A stretch of DNA of 64,000 bases from Oryctolagus cuniculus (taxonomy: Eukaryota; Chordata; Mammalia; Lagomorpha; Leporidae): the NCBI RefSeq assembly GCF_964237555.1, contig NC_091442.1:54906011-54970010 (forward strand), written 5' to 3'. The notes beneath the pieces are model-generated. The model ran no database searches. It was given only the letters and a program-made list of their open reading frames with translations, and was not told where the DNA came from. Below are positions 33,559-44,400 of this stretch, in pieces; the stretch's first letter is position 1, and every line of letters starts with the position of its first letter. A program made the translations under genes and the position numbers.

Positions 33559-33878
33559 GACAGAGTGGACAGTGAGAGAGAGAGAGACAGGGAGAAAGGT
33601 CTTCCTTTACCATTGGTTCACCCTCCAATGGCTGCTGCGGCCGGCGCAGCAGATCCAAAGCTGATCCGAAGCCAGGACCCAGGTACTTCCTCCTGGTCTC
33701 CCATGCGGATGCAGAGCCCAAGCACTTGGGCCATCCTCCACTGCTCTCCCGGGCCACAGCAGAGAGCTGGACTGGAAGAGGGGCAACTGGGACAGAATCC
33801 GGTGCCCCGGCCGGGACTAGAACCTGGGGTGCTGGCGCCGCAGACGGAGGATTAGCCTAGTGAGCCACGGCGCCGGCC
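33559..33878 (-). mobile_element. C-repeat SINE, inner copy carrying the giant tail
   Basis: Body gacagagtggacagtgag to gcgccggcc. With its tail it is framed by CAGTCCAGGGCTTTT (33,052-33,066) and CAGTCCAGAGCTTTT (33,879-33,893). Confidence 0.94.
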
Positions 33879-33920
33879 CAGTCCAGAGCTTTTAACCAAC
33901 TGTGCCACAGTGTCAGCCCC
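33879..33920 (-). mobile_element. C-repeat SINE, outer copy, part 2
   Basis: Completes the outer copy: ttttaaccaactgtgccacagtgtcagcccc. Confidence 0.88.
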
Positions 33921-34038
33921 GTCATTAAAGGTTTTTTTTTTTTTTTTACAGCACATATTGTAGTTAATTATAATTTACTTGGGTTAATGTTGAAATAAAA
34001 TTGTTCTGTGCCCAGGGGCATGAGAAGTTAATGGAAAG

Positions 34039-34366
34039 GGGGCCAGCGCCGTGGCGCAGTAGGTTAATCCTCTGCGGCGCCGGCATCCCATATGAGCACC
34101 GGTTCTAGTCCCAGCTGCCTCTCTTCTAATCCAGCTCTCTGCTGTGGCCTGGGAAAGCAGTATATGATGGCTCAAGTCCTTGGGTCCCTGAACCCATGTG
34201 GGAGACCTGAGGAAGCTCCTGGCTCCTGGCTTTGGATTGGCACAGCTCCAGCCTTTGAGGCCAGTTGGGGAGTGAACCAGCGGGTGGAAGACCACTCTCT
34301 CTGTCTCTCCCTCTCACTGTCTGTAACTCTACCTCTCAAATAAATAAATGAAATCTTTTTTAAAAA
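34039..34366 (+). mobile_element. C-repeat SINE with target-site duplication
   Basis: Flanks agaagttaatggaaagg (34,023) and agaagttattggaagg (34,366). Head ggggccagcgccgtggcgcagtagg retains a good tRNA-type A box. Confidence 0.9.
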
Positions 34367-34582
34367 GAAGTTATTGGAAGGAAGTGCAGGATTAATGAAC
34401 GTTCCACAGAAAGTTGAGAATTGCGAATTGACTATTTCAAAAGAGATTAGGATCAAGGTCATGGATTTCCCAAGGGATTGCTATATTTCATGCTTTCTTT
34501 ATTTTTTAAGGAGTCTTCTTCAAGAATAAAAGAGATGCAGGTGTTGTGACTCAATTTGATTTGTTTTGCCCCAATGATTATA

Positions 34583-34911
34583 GATATTTTTTAAAGATTT
34601 ATTTATTTGAAAGTCAGAGTTACACAGAGAAAGGAGAGGCAGAGAGAGAGAGGTCTTCCATCTGTTGGTTCACTCCCCAGTTGGCCACGATGGCCAGTGC
34701 TGCACCGATCCGAAGCCAGGAGTGGGGAGCTTCTTTTGGGTCTCCCATGCGGGTGCAGAGGCCCAAGGACTTGGGCCATCTTCCACTGTTTTCCCAGGCC
34801 ATAGCAGAGAGCTGGATTGGATGTGGAGCAGCCGGGACTTGAACCAGCGCCCATATGGGATTCCAGCACTGCAGGCATCGGCTTAACCCACTACGGCACA
34901 GCATCAGCCCT
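34583..34911 (-). mobile_element. C-repeat SINE
   Basis: Ends 46 bases before the helix-8 exon. Short flank TTATAG on both sides. Confidence 0.9.
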
Positions 34912-34957
34912 TATAGTTAACTTAACGTACGATAAGAATGCCTTGTTTTTCCCTTAG

Positions 34958-35119
34958 CCCACAAGGGACGACCGTGGGTGGATCATCAGCCCCATTGGCC
35001 CCAACCCCTGGTGGACTGTGATAGCTGCCATCATCCCGGCTCTTCTCTGCACTATCTTGATATTCATGGACCAGCAGATCACGGCCGTCATCATTAACAG
35101 GAAGGAACACAAGCTCAAG
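34958..35119 (+). CDS. SLC4A8: SLC4A8 exon, residues 763-816 (helix 8, substrate site)
   Basis: Acceptor ttcccttag, donor CTCAAG/gtaacg. 54 codons, phase 0 at both ends. It encodes N-P-W-W-T-V-I-A-A-I-I-P-A-L-L and F-M-D-Q-Q-I-T-A-V. Counting from the human start, the motif gives D800 and T804, the equivalents of NBCe1-A D754 and T758, which are proposed to coordinate Na+ and carbonate (from memory of published structures). Both are intact. Confidence 0.97.
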
Positions 35120-35934
35120 GTAACGAGAAGTTCTGACCTCGCAGGTGCTATGGCAGCCGGCTACACTCTTCATTTTAGGGTGAGCCCGTTGAGACCAGGA
35201 AACACAGACTCAGGATAAAGCTCCTTCACAGCGGGGTCATAGAAGGGGCTCCGAAAGGGTCCCATTCCGTCCATTAACAACAGAGTTGTCTAGCGATGAG
35301 GCTCCAGGGGAGCGTGTCAGTGTGGTAGGCGAAGGTGTTGGGCTCCAGCCCTCTGCTCTGAAGTCCGTGGAGAAGGTGGATGGGCAGAGGCCCTGCTGGC
35401 CCTGAGTCAGGCAGATGCTTAGCTGCTCTGCTAAGCCCAGGTCAAGCCTGCGGCAGATTTTCTCCCATTGGTGTCTGGCACTGAACTTTGAACCCGAGGA
35501 CCCCAGGGGTATGAGGTCCATCCTGGTGCTCGCAGCAGTGAGGTGCTTCACGCGTTCCATCACTGCCCTTTGCTTACTCAGAGTGGGCAGCATCACGTCC
35601 GGCAAGGATCTGGGCGTGGGCTGCGGGAACCCAGTAGGGACACTTCTCTCCAGGTCCTGTCGTGTCTCTCTCGACCTAGAGTGGTCTCCGCTTCCTGTTC
35701 CAGGGAAGGTGGATCTTTGTGTGTGTGAGACTCAGAATAAGCTGGAGTCTGCGATACAGTGTGTCCAGGACAGGCTCTCTATGGAACAGGGGCCACAGCC
35801 TTCTCTGGGAGCCCTGGACTCCCTCCTTACCCATACACCTGTTCTGCCTTGGGCCCAAGACCCTTAGCTCACTGTTGTGTATCTTGCTTCTGCCTTCCCA
35901 CTAATGGTGACAGAGACTCTGCCCTCCCCCACAG
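35120..35934. other. Unique intron between helix-8 and helix-9 exons
   Basis: SINE-free, no recognised element. Confidence 0.5.
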
Positions 35935-36186
35935 AAAGGCTGCGGCTACCACCTGGACCTGCTGATGGTGGCCATCATGCTGGGCGTCTGCTCCATCATG
36001 GGCCTGCCCTGGTTTGTGGCTGCCACTGTCCTGTCCATCACGCACGTGAACAGCCTCAAGCTGGAATCCGAGTGCTCCGCGCCTGGAGAGCAGCCCAAGT
36101 TCTTGGGCATCCGTGAGCAGAGAGTGACCGGCCTTATGATCTTCGTGCTGATGGGCTGCTCAGTCTTCATGACGGCTATCTTAAAG
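35935..36186 (+). CDS. SLC4A8: SLC4A8 exon, residues 817-900 (helices 9-10)
   Basis: Largest coding exon here (84 codons, phase 0). Acceptor ccccacag, donor TTAAAG/gtaatc. It encodes K-G-C-G-Y-H-L-D-L, M-G-L-P-W-F-V-A-A-T-V-L-S-I-T-H, the near-invariant S-A-P-G-E-Q-P-K-F-L-G-I-R-E-Q-R-V-T-G loop, and a following helix. Confidence 0.97.
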
Positions 36187-36244
36187 GTAATCCTGCCCTC
36201 CCCGGGTAGTGTGGCACATCTTGGGGGTTGATTTCTGCCAGGAA

Positions 36245-36700
36245 TCCTGCTAGGCTGCATGCTGGGCATACAGAAGTGTGCCAAAGACACACAACACACA
36301 TACACACACACACACACACACACTCACACACACTCCTGCCCTCATGGAGGTTATTCAAGTTGGGTAAGAAAACGAGCATAATTACAGAACGTGACATGTA
36401 CTACTAAGGAAAGACAGCGTAAGAGAATAGTGGTGTCGGTGCCATGGAGAATTAAGGGTGGCCAGAGAAGGCCTTGCGGAGACGGTGATGTTTGGAGATG
36501 AGATGGAGACGCCATGCGATGAGTGGTGGGAGATGGCGTGCAGGGGAGAGTAGTCAGGGCAGCCCTGAGGTGGCAGGGGGGATGACTCTTAGGAGCTCTC
36601 AAGGACCCTGTGGCCTGAGGGTGTCGTGGCAGGATGGGAACACGGTGAGAACACGCTGAAGTGTGAGTGGGGGCGGGGCACTGCTAAAGGTGTTTTGGGG
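36245..36700. repeat. L2 relic interrupted by (CA)n
   Basis: ctgggcatacagaagtgtgcc..., tgccctcatggaggtt, gcacgagaaggcctt-type text. (CA)n lies at 36,287-36,334. Confidence 0.65.
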
Positions 36701-37028
36701 TTTTTTTAAAGATGGATTTATTTGAAAGGCAGAGTAACAATGAGAGCAGAGAGACCGAAAGAATCTTCCATCTGTTGGTTCACTCCCCAAGAGACTGCAA
36801 TGGCTGAGGCTGGGCCAGGCCAAAGACAGGAGCTGGGAACTCCAACCGAGTCTCCCATGCGGGTGACAGGGGCCCAAATACTTGGGACGTCTTCTGCTGC
36901 TTTCCCAGGCGCATTAGCAAAGAAGCTGAATTGGAAGCAAAGCAGTCTGGCCTCGAACCAGCACTGTGATTATGGGATGCTGTCGTCACAGGTGACATTT
37001 AGCCTGCCACACCACAGTGCCAGCGCCC
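36701..37028 (-). mobile_element. C-repeat SINE inside L2
   Basis: tttttttaaagatggatttatttgaaagg tail; ends cacagtgccagcgcc. Confidence 0.88.
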
Positions 37029-37240
37029 TGCGAGGGGTTTATCTGCAGTTGGTAATTCACAAAGGTCACTCTGGCTGATAGCCACAGGGTAGGGTTCTAT
37101 GGGCCAAGGAAGGCAAGAAGCAGAGAGGCCTGTGAGCTACTGCAGGTGAGAGATGACAGTGGCTTTGATGAGGAAGGTGGTGGCAGAAACAGAGAGGAAG
37201 GCATTGCTTCTTGCTTTACTGCATGTGAGCTGGGCTGAGC
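37029..37240. repeat. L2 relic, continuation
   Basis: aaaggtcactctggctgatagcc ... ctactgcaggtgagagatgacagtggctttgatgagg. Confidence 0.65.
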
Positions 37241-37617
37241 AAAGTGGAAAAATGAAAGGTGCCTGTGAGGTGCCTGACCTGCCCTCTGGTCAGGCCTGCT
37301 TTAGGTGGAGGGCACCTTGTGATCTGGGGAGGGGCAGGGCTGTGGGCAGATCTGAGTGACCTCTCTGGGAACCACCTCGGTGGAGAAGCCACAGCGGGGG
37401 ATTCTGGACTGAAAATAAGAACTTGGGAGTGAACAACTCAGAGATGGTATTGGAAGCCAGGGGAGATCGCTCGGGGGAGGGCAGTTGTAAAAGAGAAGGG
37501 GGGTCAGGGAGGAGAGTGGGGGCGAGAGGGTGGGTAGAGGAGGGGCAGTAGGTGAGTTCCCGGGTGGCTGAGGGCCCGGGACGCCAAGTGAGGGGCTGGG
37601 TGAAGACCTAGGGAGAG

Positions 37618-37937
37618 GGGCCGGTACCGTGGCTCACTTGGTTAATCCTCTGCCTGCAGTGCCAGCATCCCATAAGGGCGCCAGGTTCTAGTCCCGGTTG
37701 CTCCTCTGCCAGTCCAGCTCTCTTCTGTGGCCTGGGAAGGCAGTGGAGGATGGCTCAGGTGCTTGGGCCCCTGTACCCGCATGGGAGACCAGGAAGAAGC
37801 TCCTGGCTCCTGGCTCTGGATCGGTGCAGCGCCGGCCGTAGTGGCCATTTGGGGAGTGAACCAACGGAAGGAAGACCTTTGTCATTGTCTCTCTCTCTCA
37901 CTGTCTATAACTCTACCTGTCAAATAGTAATAAAAAA
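37618..37937 (+). mobile_element. C-repeat SINE with 15-bp target-site duplication
   Basis: Perfect flanks AAGACCTAGGGAGAG at 37,603-37,617 and 37,938-37,952. Confidence 0.94.
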
Positions 37938-38179
37938 AAGACCTAGGGAGAGCCTAGAAGCTGTCAGGGAGATGAAGACACATCCAAGGGTGTGGATTTT
38001 GGAACTTAGAGGCCTAGTGAAGTTTGCTAAGAGCAGATTCTGCAGGTTGCATTCATTTCTGCTGCCTTAACATGACTGAGAAGGAGACGCTGATAAAGAT
38101 TTTTTAAAAAATCATTTTGTTCTGAAATGAAATGATCACAGTAAGTTAAGCCATAGGCTGTCATCTGAGGGCATTGGTG

Positions 38180-38349
38180 TTTTTAAAGATTTATTTATTT
38201 ATTTGAAAGGCAGAGAGAGTCTCTACCTGCTGGTTCACTCCTCAAATGGCCCCAAAGGCCAGAGCTGGGCCAGTCTAAAGCCAGGAGCCAGGAGCTTCTT
38301 CTAGGTCTCCCATATGGGTGCAGGGGTCCAAGCACTCAGGCCATCTTCT
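38180..38349 (-). mobile_element. C-repeat SINE, outer copy, part 1
   Basis: Broken at caggccatcttct. Confidence 0.9.
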
Positions 38350-38704
38350 TCTTCTTTTTTTTTTTTCAAAGATTTATTTATTTATTTATTTGAAAGTCAG
38401 AGTTACACAGAGAGAGTAGGAGAGGCAGAGAGAGAGAGAGAGAGAGGTCTTCCATCCGCTGGTTCACTCCCCCAACTGGCCGCAACGGCCAGAGCTGCGC
38501 CGATCTGAAGCCAGGAGCAGGAGCTTCTTCTGGGTCTCCCACGTGGGTGCAGAGGCCCAAGAACTTGGGCCATCTTCTATTGCTTTCCCAGGCCATAGCA
38601 GAGAGCTGGATCGGAAGTGGAACAGCCGGGTCTTGAACTGGCGGCCATAAGGGATGCCAGCACTTCAGGCCATGCATTAACCTGCTGCGCCATAGTGCCG
38701 GCCC
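38350..38704 (-). mobile_element. C-repeat SINE nested in another C repeat
   Basis: CAGGCCATCTTCT stands on both sides (38,337-38,349 and 38,705-38,717). Ends atagtgccggcccc. Confidence 0.93.
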
Positions 38705-38845
38705 CAGGCCATCTTCTACTGCTTTCCCAGGCACATCAGCAGGGAGCTGGATCAGAAATGGAGCAGCCAGGACCCAAACCAGCATCCGCGTGGGGTGCTT
38801 GCATCATAGGCAGTGACTTTACCTGCTATGCCACAACGCCAGCCC
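38705..38845 (-). mobile_element. C-repeat SINE, outer copy, part 2
   Basis: Resumes with actgctttcccaggcacatcagcagg and ends acaacgccagccctg. Confidence 0.9.
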
Positions 38846-40604
38846 TGTTGGTATGTTTTAACATGGGCTAAAAGTGCTTCATTTGTAGTTACCAGAGACC
38901 TGAGGGTAGGAGTGGGAGGGGCCATACCAGAGAAGGAATGGGTGAGGACAACAGGGCAGGAGCCAGCGGCAGGTGGCTGGAGAGAGTGGGAGGGGGGAAG
39001 TAAGGAGTGTATGCAGTGCAGCTCCAGAGGCTTCCTGGGACCTGGAACAGAAAAAGACGGCACCAGGCAGGAGAGTGCAGCTGAGAGGAGAGACCTTGAA
39101 TATGAGAAACTGGGGGGGTGGGGGGGGGTGGGGGGGTTAAGGCCCATGTCTGGGGAGGTGGGTTGAGAAGCAGAGCTCCCCGGCTCTCCCCACTGTGAAA
39201 CACCGCCTGCTCTCCCTTGGCGCCTCTCCCTCTTTCCAATGAATCCTAGACCACTCCAGACTGCAGTGCAGACGCCCTGCAAGGCGGAGGACCAAGTGTC
39301 GTGGTGAGGAGGCAGCACCGTTTTCCTGTCCCCTTGCTGTCCACGCAGTTTCTTCTGCTGCCTCTGTCCCTCTACGTGACACGTCCAGCGCCTTGTCCCC
39401 TGCTCTGGCTTCCACCTGGAGGAGCCGCAGAGGCAGGGTGATGGGCATCACCTGGCCTCCCTGACCCTGGCCCTGTTGCAGGAGGGTTTTCTCTGGGGAC
39501 GAGGGGCTCATGGAGCTGGGCTGTCTGGCTGCTCTTGAGCTGGGACAGTGTGGAACCTAACGGGGCTTGTCAAACTCTGAGCAGATTTGTGTTCGGGGCT
39601 GTCTTTGACCCTGGGATAGCAGCAAGTTGAGTGTAGCCTTGGGCTAGGAGACTCCTTGTCTTGATTCCGTAGTCCCTGGTTCACTGCCCCAGACTTGCTC
39701 TGAAGGTTGCTCACTGTGATAGGCGTGGTGTGATGGAGTCATGGTGAAGTGCTGTGTGGATAGTCGGGCGTACTGGAACGGTCATAAGGCCCCTCCCCCA
39801 GTCGTTCCCCCTCCTGCCCTCAGCTCTGGTGAGCAGAAAGGAAGCTCGGGTAGTCCATGTTAGCTACAGCAAGTCCCTGGGAGGTGCCTGTGTGGTGCCG
39901 GGAGGCTTGAATGGCACCAGCTATGTAAGAGGTGTGTTTGTGCACATGTGTGTATGTGCACATGTGTGTGTGCGTGTGGGTGTGTGTCTCCTCTGCCCAT
40001 CTACCTGGAGGAGGAAGAACCAGGCAGGTGGGAGAGGAGCCTACAGTGGTTTAGCATACTGTGATCTTTCCAGAACAGAATGATTCTTACCATTGTCAGC
40101 TTCTGCTTTTGCTTCTACTCCTAAATCATGTACAGGCAGCAGAAACCAACGCCATGTTTATGAAACCATTTTGTGCCTTTGTTTTGTTCTTGGAGATGTA
40201 AAAGTTTGTGTTCTTTTGTAAAATTAACACACAAAATTATTCCTATTTACCTGTGTAAATACCCTGTGATGTTTCAGTGCAGGTCAGACGTATCTGTCTC
40301 CTCAAACTCTTACGGTGTCTTTGTGGTGAAAACATTACACATTCTTTCTCTGAGCTTCTTTGAAACACACAGCGCACTGTCCGCTGTTGGTGTTTCTGAT
40401 CACCCTGCTGTGCGACAGAAGCCCAGCCTACTTCCCTGTCTAATCAGGACCCAGCTCCCCTGAGCATCCTCCCCCACCCCGGCCCGCCCCGGCCCTGCCA
40501 GCCACTGTTCTGCTCAGTGTTGGTGAGACTGTGGCAGTTGGTATAACCGCAGGTGTACTGTGACACCACATTTGATGTCTGGCCTTTCTCTCCTCTGTCT
40601 CCAG
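38846..40604. other. Unique intron with purine/pyrimidine alternation
   Basis: SINE-free for 1.76 kb before the helix-11 exon. A TG-rich alternating tract lies at 39,931-39,988. No extra exon recognised. Confidence 0.5.
39112..39136 (+). repeat. G7-T-G9-T-G7 run
   Basis: Twenty-three G in 25 bases on the transcribed sense strand; fits an intronic G-quadruplex. Confidence 0.9.
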
Positions 40605-40673
40605 TTCATTCCGATGCCAGTGCTCTATGGAGTCTTCCTCTACATGGGCGTCTCCTCTCTCCAGGGAATTCAG
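40605..40673 (+). CDS. SLC4A8: SLC4A8 exon, residues 901-923 (helix 11)
   Basis: Only 69 nt, 23 codons, phase 0. Acceptor tctccag, donor ATTCAG/gtactg. It encodes F-I-P-M-P-V-L-Y-G-V-F-L-Y-M-G-V-S-S-L-Q, the most conserved helix of the family. Skipping would keep frame but delete one helix. Confidence 0.97.
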
Positions 40674-41146
40674 GTACTGCGTGGCTCAGCAAGGCCGCTG
40701 TCTTCTCACTGTGAGTTCACCTGTCCTGAGCTGGGATGGGCAAACCCCGCCTTCCACCCCCCACTCCGGGGAATTTGAGAATTTGCTTCCCAGTCTTGCC
40801 GGGTAAGCTCTCTCAGACATGACTTTGAGCTGGTGGTAAAATGTTGCCCTACTGGGCTGACAGTACAGAAACTTTCCGTATGGATTGCGTGAGGTCAGGA
40901 TTCCAGCCAGTCATAAATCATTTGGCATGCGTTAAACATGGGTGCTTTGCCAGGTGCTGGTAAACTTGGCTCTGAGAGGTTGGTTAAGAGCCAAACTGGC
41001 TTCCACACGTGGACAGCTGTAGGCTCAGTGCCAGGCTGAAGTGTGTGATGGAGAGAGTTTCACTCGGAGGAGCATCATGAAGACACAGGGGAGTGGTGGG
41101 ACTGCTCCAGGTAAACAGATGTCAACTTTCTGTTATACACATGTCT

Positions 41147-41494
41147 TTTTCTTAAGCTTTATTTTTATTTATTTGAAAGGCAGAGTTAGAGAAGAGGAGA
41201 GGGAGAGGGAGGGAGAGAGAGAGAGAGAGAGAGGTCTTCTACCTGCTGGTTCATTCTCCAAATGGCCAAAACGGCCTGGGCTGGGCCAGGCCAAAGCCAA
41301 GAGCCAAGAGCTTCTTGTGGATCTCCCACATGGATGCAGGGGCCCAAGCACTTGGACCACCCTCCATCTGCTTTCCTAGGTGCATTAGCAGGGAGCTGGA
41401 TTGGAAGTGGAGCAGCCGGGACTTGAACCATCACCCATATGGGATACCAGCCTTACAGGCAGCAGCTGAACCCACTGTGCCACAGCACCAGCCC
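41147..41494 (-). mobile_element. C-repeat SINE with target-site duplication
   Basis: Flanks tacacatgtcttttt (41,136) and tacacttgtctttt (41,498). Confidence 0.9.
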
Positions 41495-41638
41495 CTGTAC
41501 ACTTGTCTTTTCCTGCCTATCAACTCATTTCTCCAAGTCTTACAGAGAGCAAATCAGAAGCTCGTCATCGATCACTTGGGGACCCAGATAACGTGAACTG
41601 CAGCAAGTTCACGGGAAGTGGAATTGAAAGTTTGTTTG

Positions 41639-41962
41639 GGGGCTGGTGCTGTGGTGTATTGGGTTCAGCCACAGCCTGCAATGCCAGCAGCTCACATGGG
41701 TGCCATTTTGAGTCCCAGCTGCTCCACTTCTGATCCAGCTCCCAAATAATGTGCCTGGAGAGCAGTGGAAGATGGTCCAGGTCCTTGGGCCCCTGCACCC
41801 ACATGGGAGACCCCGATGAAGCTCCTGGCTCCTGGCTTCAGCCTGGCCCAGCCCAGGCCATTGTGGCCATTTGGAAAGTGAACCAGCAGATGGAAGATCT
41901 CTGTCTCTCCCTCTCTGTCTCTGTAACTCTGCCTTTCAAATGAATAAAATAAATCTTTAAAT
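41639..41962 (+). mobile_element. C-repeat SINE
   Basis: Head ggggctggtgctgtggtgtattggg, tail aatgaataaaataaatcttt. Confidence 0.88.
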
Positions 41963-42007
41963 AATATATTTGGATTAAAATTTTTTTAACTTTATGCATA
42001 CATATAT

Positions 42008-42102
42008 GAGGGCATTTTAAGAAAGTTTATGGAAATGACATTTTATGGAAAAATTATGCAGGAATTAATTCCATTTTTTCATGAAGTTTTCCAAGTATCC
42101 TC
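42008..42102 (+). mobile_element. Small element with imperfect terminal inverted repeats, copy 2
   Basis: Begins GAGGGCATTTTAAGAAAGTTTATGG and ends with the near-complement of it (tccattttttcatgaagttttccaagtatcctc). 95 bp with no coding capacity. It looks like a non-autonomous DNA transposon of the mariner/MITE type; the family was not identified. Confidence 0.5.
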
Positions 42103-42164
42103 ACATAGTAGCTTGGCTTCTTTTACTGGTGGAAAATTCTCTGTAAGAAATGTCCAATAGTTAT

Positions 42165-42497
42165 TCTTTTTTCTTTTTTTTTTTTTTTTTGACAGAGTGG
42201 ACAGTGAGAGAGACAGAGAAAGGTCTTCCTTTTCCGTTGGTTCATCTCGCAATGGCCGCTGCGGCCAGCGAACCACGCTGATCCAAAGCCAGGAGCCAGG
42301 TGCTTCTCCTGGTCTCCCATGCGGGTGCAGGTCCCAAGCACTTGGGCCATCCTCCACTGCCCTCCCGGGCCACAGCAGAGAGCTGGCCTGGAAGAAGGGG
42401 CAACCTGGACAGAATCCGGCGCCTTGACCAGGACTAGAACCCAGGGTGCCAGTGCTGCAGGCGGAGGATTAGCCTATTGAGTCGCGGCGTCGGCCCA
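42165..42497 (-). mobile_element. C-repeat SINE
   Basis: Relatively young; ends gtcgcggcgtcggccc. Its head has lost the gtgag donor-like word (attgag). Confidence 0.9.
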
Positions 42498-42534
42498 TTC
42501 TTTTTTTTTTTTTTTTCTTTTAAACATATATGCT

Positions 42535-42825
42535 TTTCTTTGTTTATTTTCATTTTATCTGAAAGGCAGAGAGAGACAGATCTTCCATTTACTGGTTCCC
42601 TCCCCAGATTCCCTCAGCAGTCAGGGCTGGGCCAGGCAGAAGTCAGAAGCATGGAACTCAGTCCAAGGCCTCCAAGTACTTGAGGCGTTATTAACAGCTG
42701 CTCTCTCCTACATTCCACACTAACAGGAAGGTGGACTTGGAAGTGGAGCTGGACTTGAGCCCAGGCACTGAGATGTGGGATGTCGTGTACCCAAAGGTGC
42801 CTTAGTGGCTACACCACACCTCCAT
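42535..42825 (-). mobile_element. Old C-repeat SINE
   Basis: tctgaaaggcagagagagacagatcttcc; ends accacacctccatgg. Confidence 0.78.
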
Positions 42826-42839
42826 GGGCATTCTTGTAT

Positions 42840-42960
42840 ACTGAGTCCTGTGTGACCTTGGACAGGTGGTTAATGTTCATCTCTGCATCTTTCATCATCT
42901 AAGAATGATCATATCTTCTATATGCGGAATGTCATGAAGGTTCACTGTATCTTTTCAGCT
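42840..42960 (+). repeat. MIR
   Basis: ctgagtcctgtgtgaccttggacaggtggttaatgttc. Confidence 0.65.
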
Positions 42961-43139
42961 TATTTAATTGATTATTTACTTCATTGGTAATTTAATGACT
43001 AGCTCCAGACCCCTCAAAGAACAAGTAAGAGATTTAGTATTGAAAGGTGTAATTGGCTTGTTTTCAGCATTCCCTGAGAGTCCTCTGGAGCCACAGTGTG
43101 GGATAGGCTAGAACCTAGAATCAGAAAAGATCAGTTCTG

Positions 43140-43460
43140 AGGCTGGCATCGTGGCACCGCAGGTGAAGCCACCACCTGTGACACCAGCAGCCCACATGGG
43201 TGCCAGTTGGAGTCCTGGCTGCTCCACTTCCGATCCAGCTCTCTGCTAGTGTGCCTGGGAAGGCAGTGGAAGATGGCTCAAGTGCTTGAGCCCCTGCACC
43301 CACATGAGAGACCTGGATGGAGTTCCAGGCTCCTGCCTTCAGCCTGGCCCAGCCCCAGTTATTGAGGCCATCTGGGGACTGAACCAATGGATGGAAAATC
43401 TGTTTCTCCCTCTCTCTAACTCTACCTTTTAAATAAATAAGTTGATTCTTTGAAAAAAAA
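43140..43460 (+). mobile_element. C-repeat SINE
   Basis: gaggctggcatcgtggcaccgcagg head; tail taaataaataagttgattctttgaaaaaaa. Confidence 0.88.
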
Positions 43461-43474
43461 ATATGGATTTGATC

Positions 43475-43590
43475 TTGACTTAACCAACCTTGCCCAAATT
43501 ACTTGTTCTCCCTGGGGCTCAGTTTACTCTGCAGGCTGCTGGAAATGGTGTTTTCTGTCTTGAGTGTAGACACTGTAGGAGACATGAATG
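43475..43590 (+). repeat. MIR, ending near the helix 12-13 exon
   Basis: cttgcccaaattacttgttctccctggggctcagttta. Confidence 0.6.
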
Positions 43591-43654
43591 GGCAGGACGA
43601 GGCTTCTGACCCACAGGAGTCTGCTGAAAACCAATGCCAGCTCCTTCCTTTCAG

Positions 43655-43828
43655 TTCTTCGACCGCCTGAAGCTCTTTGGGATGCCGGCGAAGCACCAGC
43701 CAGATTTTATCTACTTGCGGCACGTGCCGCTGCGCAAGGTGCACCTGTTCACCCTCATCCAGCTGACCTGTCTCGTCCTGCTCTGGCTCATCAAGGCCTC
43801 TCCGGCTGCCATTGTCTTCCCAATGATG
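43655..43828 (+). CDS. SLC4A8: SLC4A8 exon, residues 924-981 (helices 12-13)
   Basis: Acceptor cctttcag, donor ATGATG/gtgagt. 58 codons, phase 0. It encodes F-F-D-R-L-K-L-F-G-M-P-A-K-H-Q-P-D-F, Y-L-R-H-V-P-L-R-K-V-H-L-F-T and the helix L-T-C-L-V-L-L-W-L-I-K. The F-G-M-P form fits SLC4A8; SLC4A10 has F-W-M-P (recalled). Confidence 0.97.
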
Positions 43829-43904
43829 GTGAGTTTCCGAAGTCCAGTGTGGCCAGGGCTTTTGAAAGTTGCAGTCGAGTGTATGCAGGTGTAGCACACA
43901 GCAT

Positions 43905-44400
43905 GTCCCTGTAACCCCTCTGAGAGCACACTTCAGTGGCAGTAAGTACAGGACACTCACACTGCTGTGCAAGCCATCACCGCCACCGTCTCCAGAGCTC
44001 TTTGCATCTTGCAAAACTGCAACTCTGCAACTATCAGTACCTCCCCGCGCTCCTCTCTGCCCAGCGCCTCACACCCACCAGTCCACTTTCTAGGTGTAAG
44101 TGGACTTGTGCAGGGTTCGTCTGATTTCACTCAGCCTAACATCCTCAAGGTTCATCCGTGTGGCAGCGTGTGTCTGAGTGTCCTTCCTTTTGAAGGTTGA
44201 ATAATATTCCCTTCTGTGTATAAATTCCACTTTGCTTACCCGTTTATCTGCCGATGTTGACTTGGGTTGCTCCTACCCTGTGGGCGCTGTGGCTAATGCT
44301 ATTGTGAGCCTGGTGTTCAAGTCCCTGCCTTCAATTCTTTTGGGCTACAGCCAGGAGTGGGCTGGCTAGATCACAGGGTAATTCTATTTGGATTTTTTTC
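43905..44400 (-). repeat. L1M 3' end, antisense
   Basis: ttcagtggcagtaagtacagg, catcctcaaggttcatccgtgtggcagc, ttttgaaggttgaataatattcc, acttgggttgctcctaccc and tgccttcaattcttttgggctacagccaggagtgggctggctagatc are antisense L1M text. Confidence 0.85.

Noticed and set aside
32861..33855. Long ORFs of about 300 codons on both strands
   Set aside because: They translate the CTTT/CCTT microsatellite and the flanking SINE (S/F/L or K/E/R runs). There is no start context, family or splice support.
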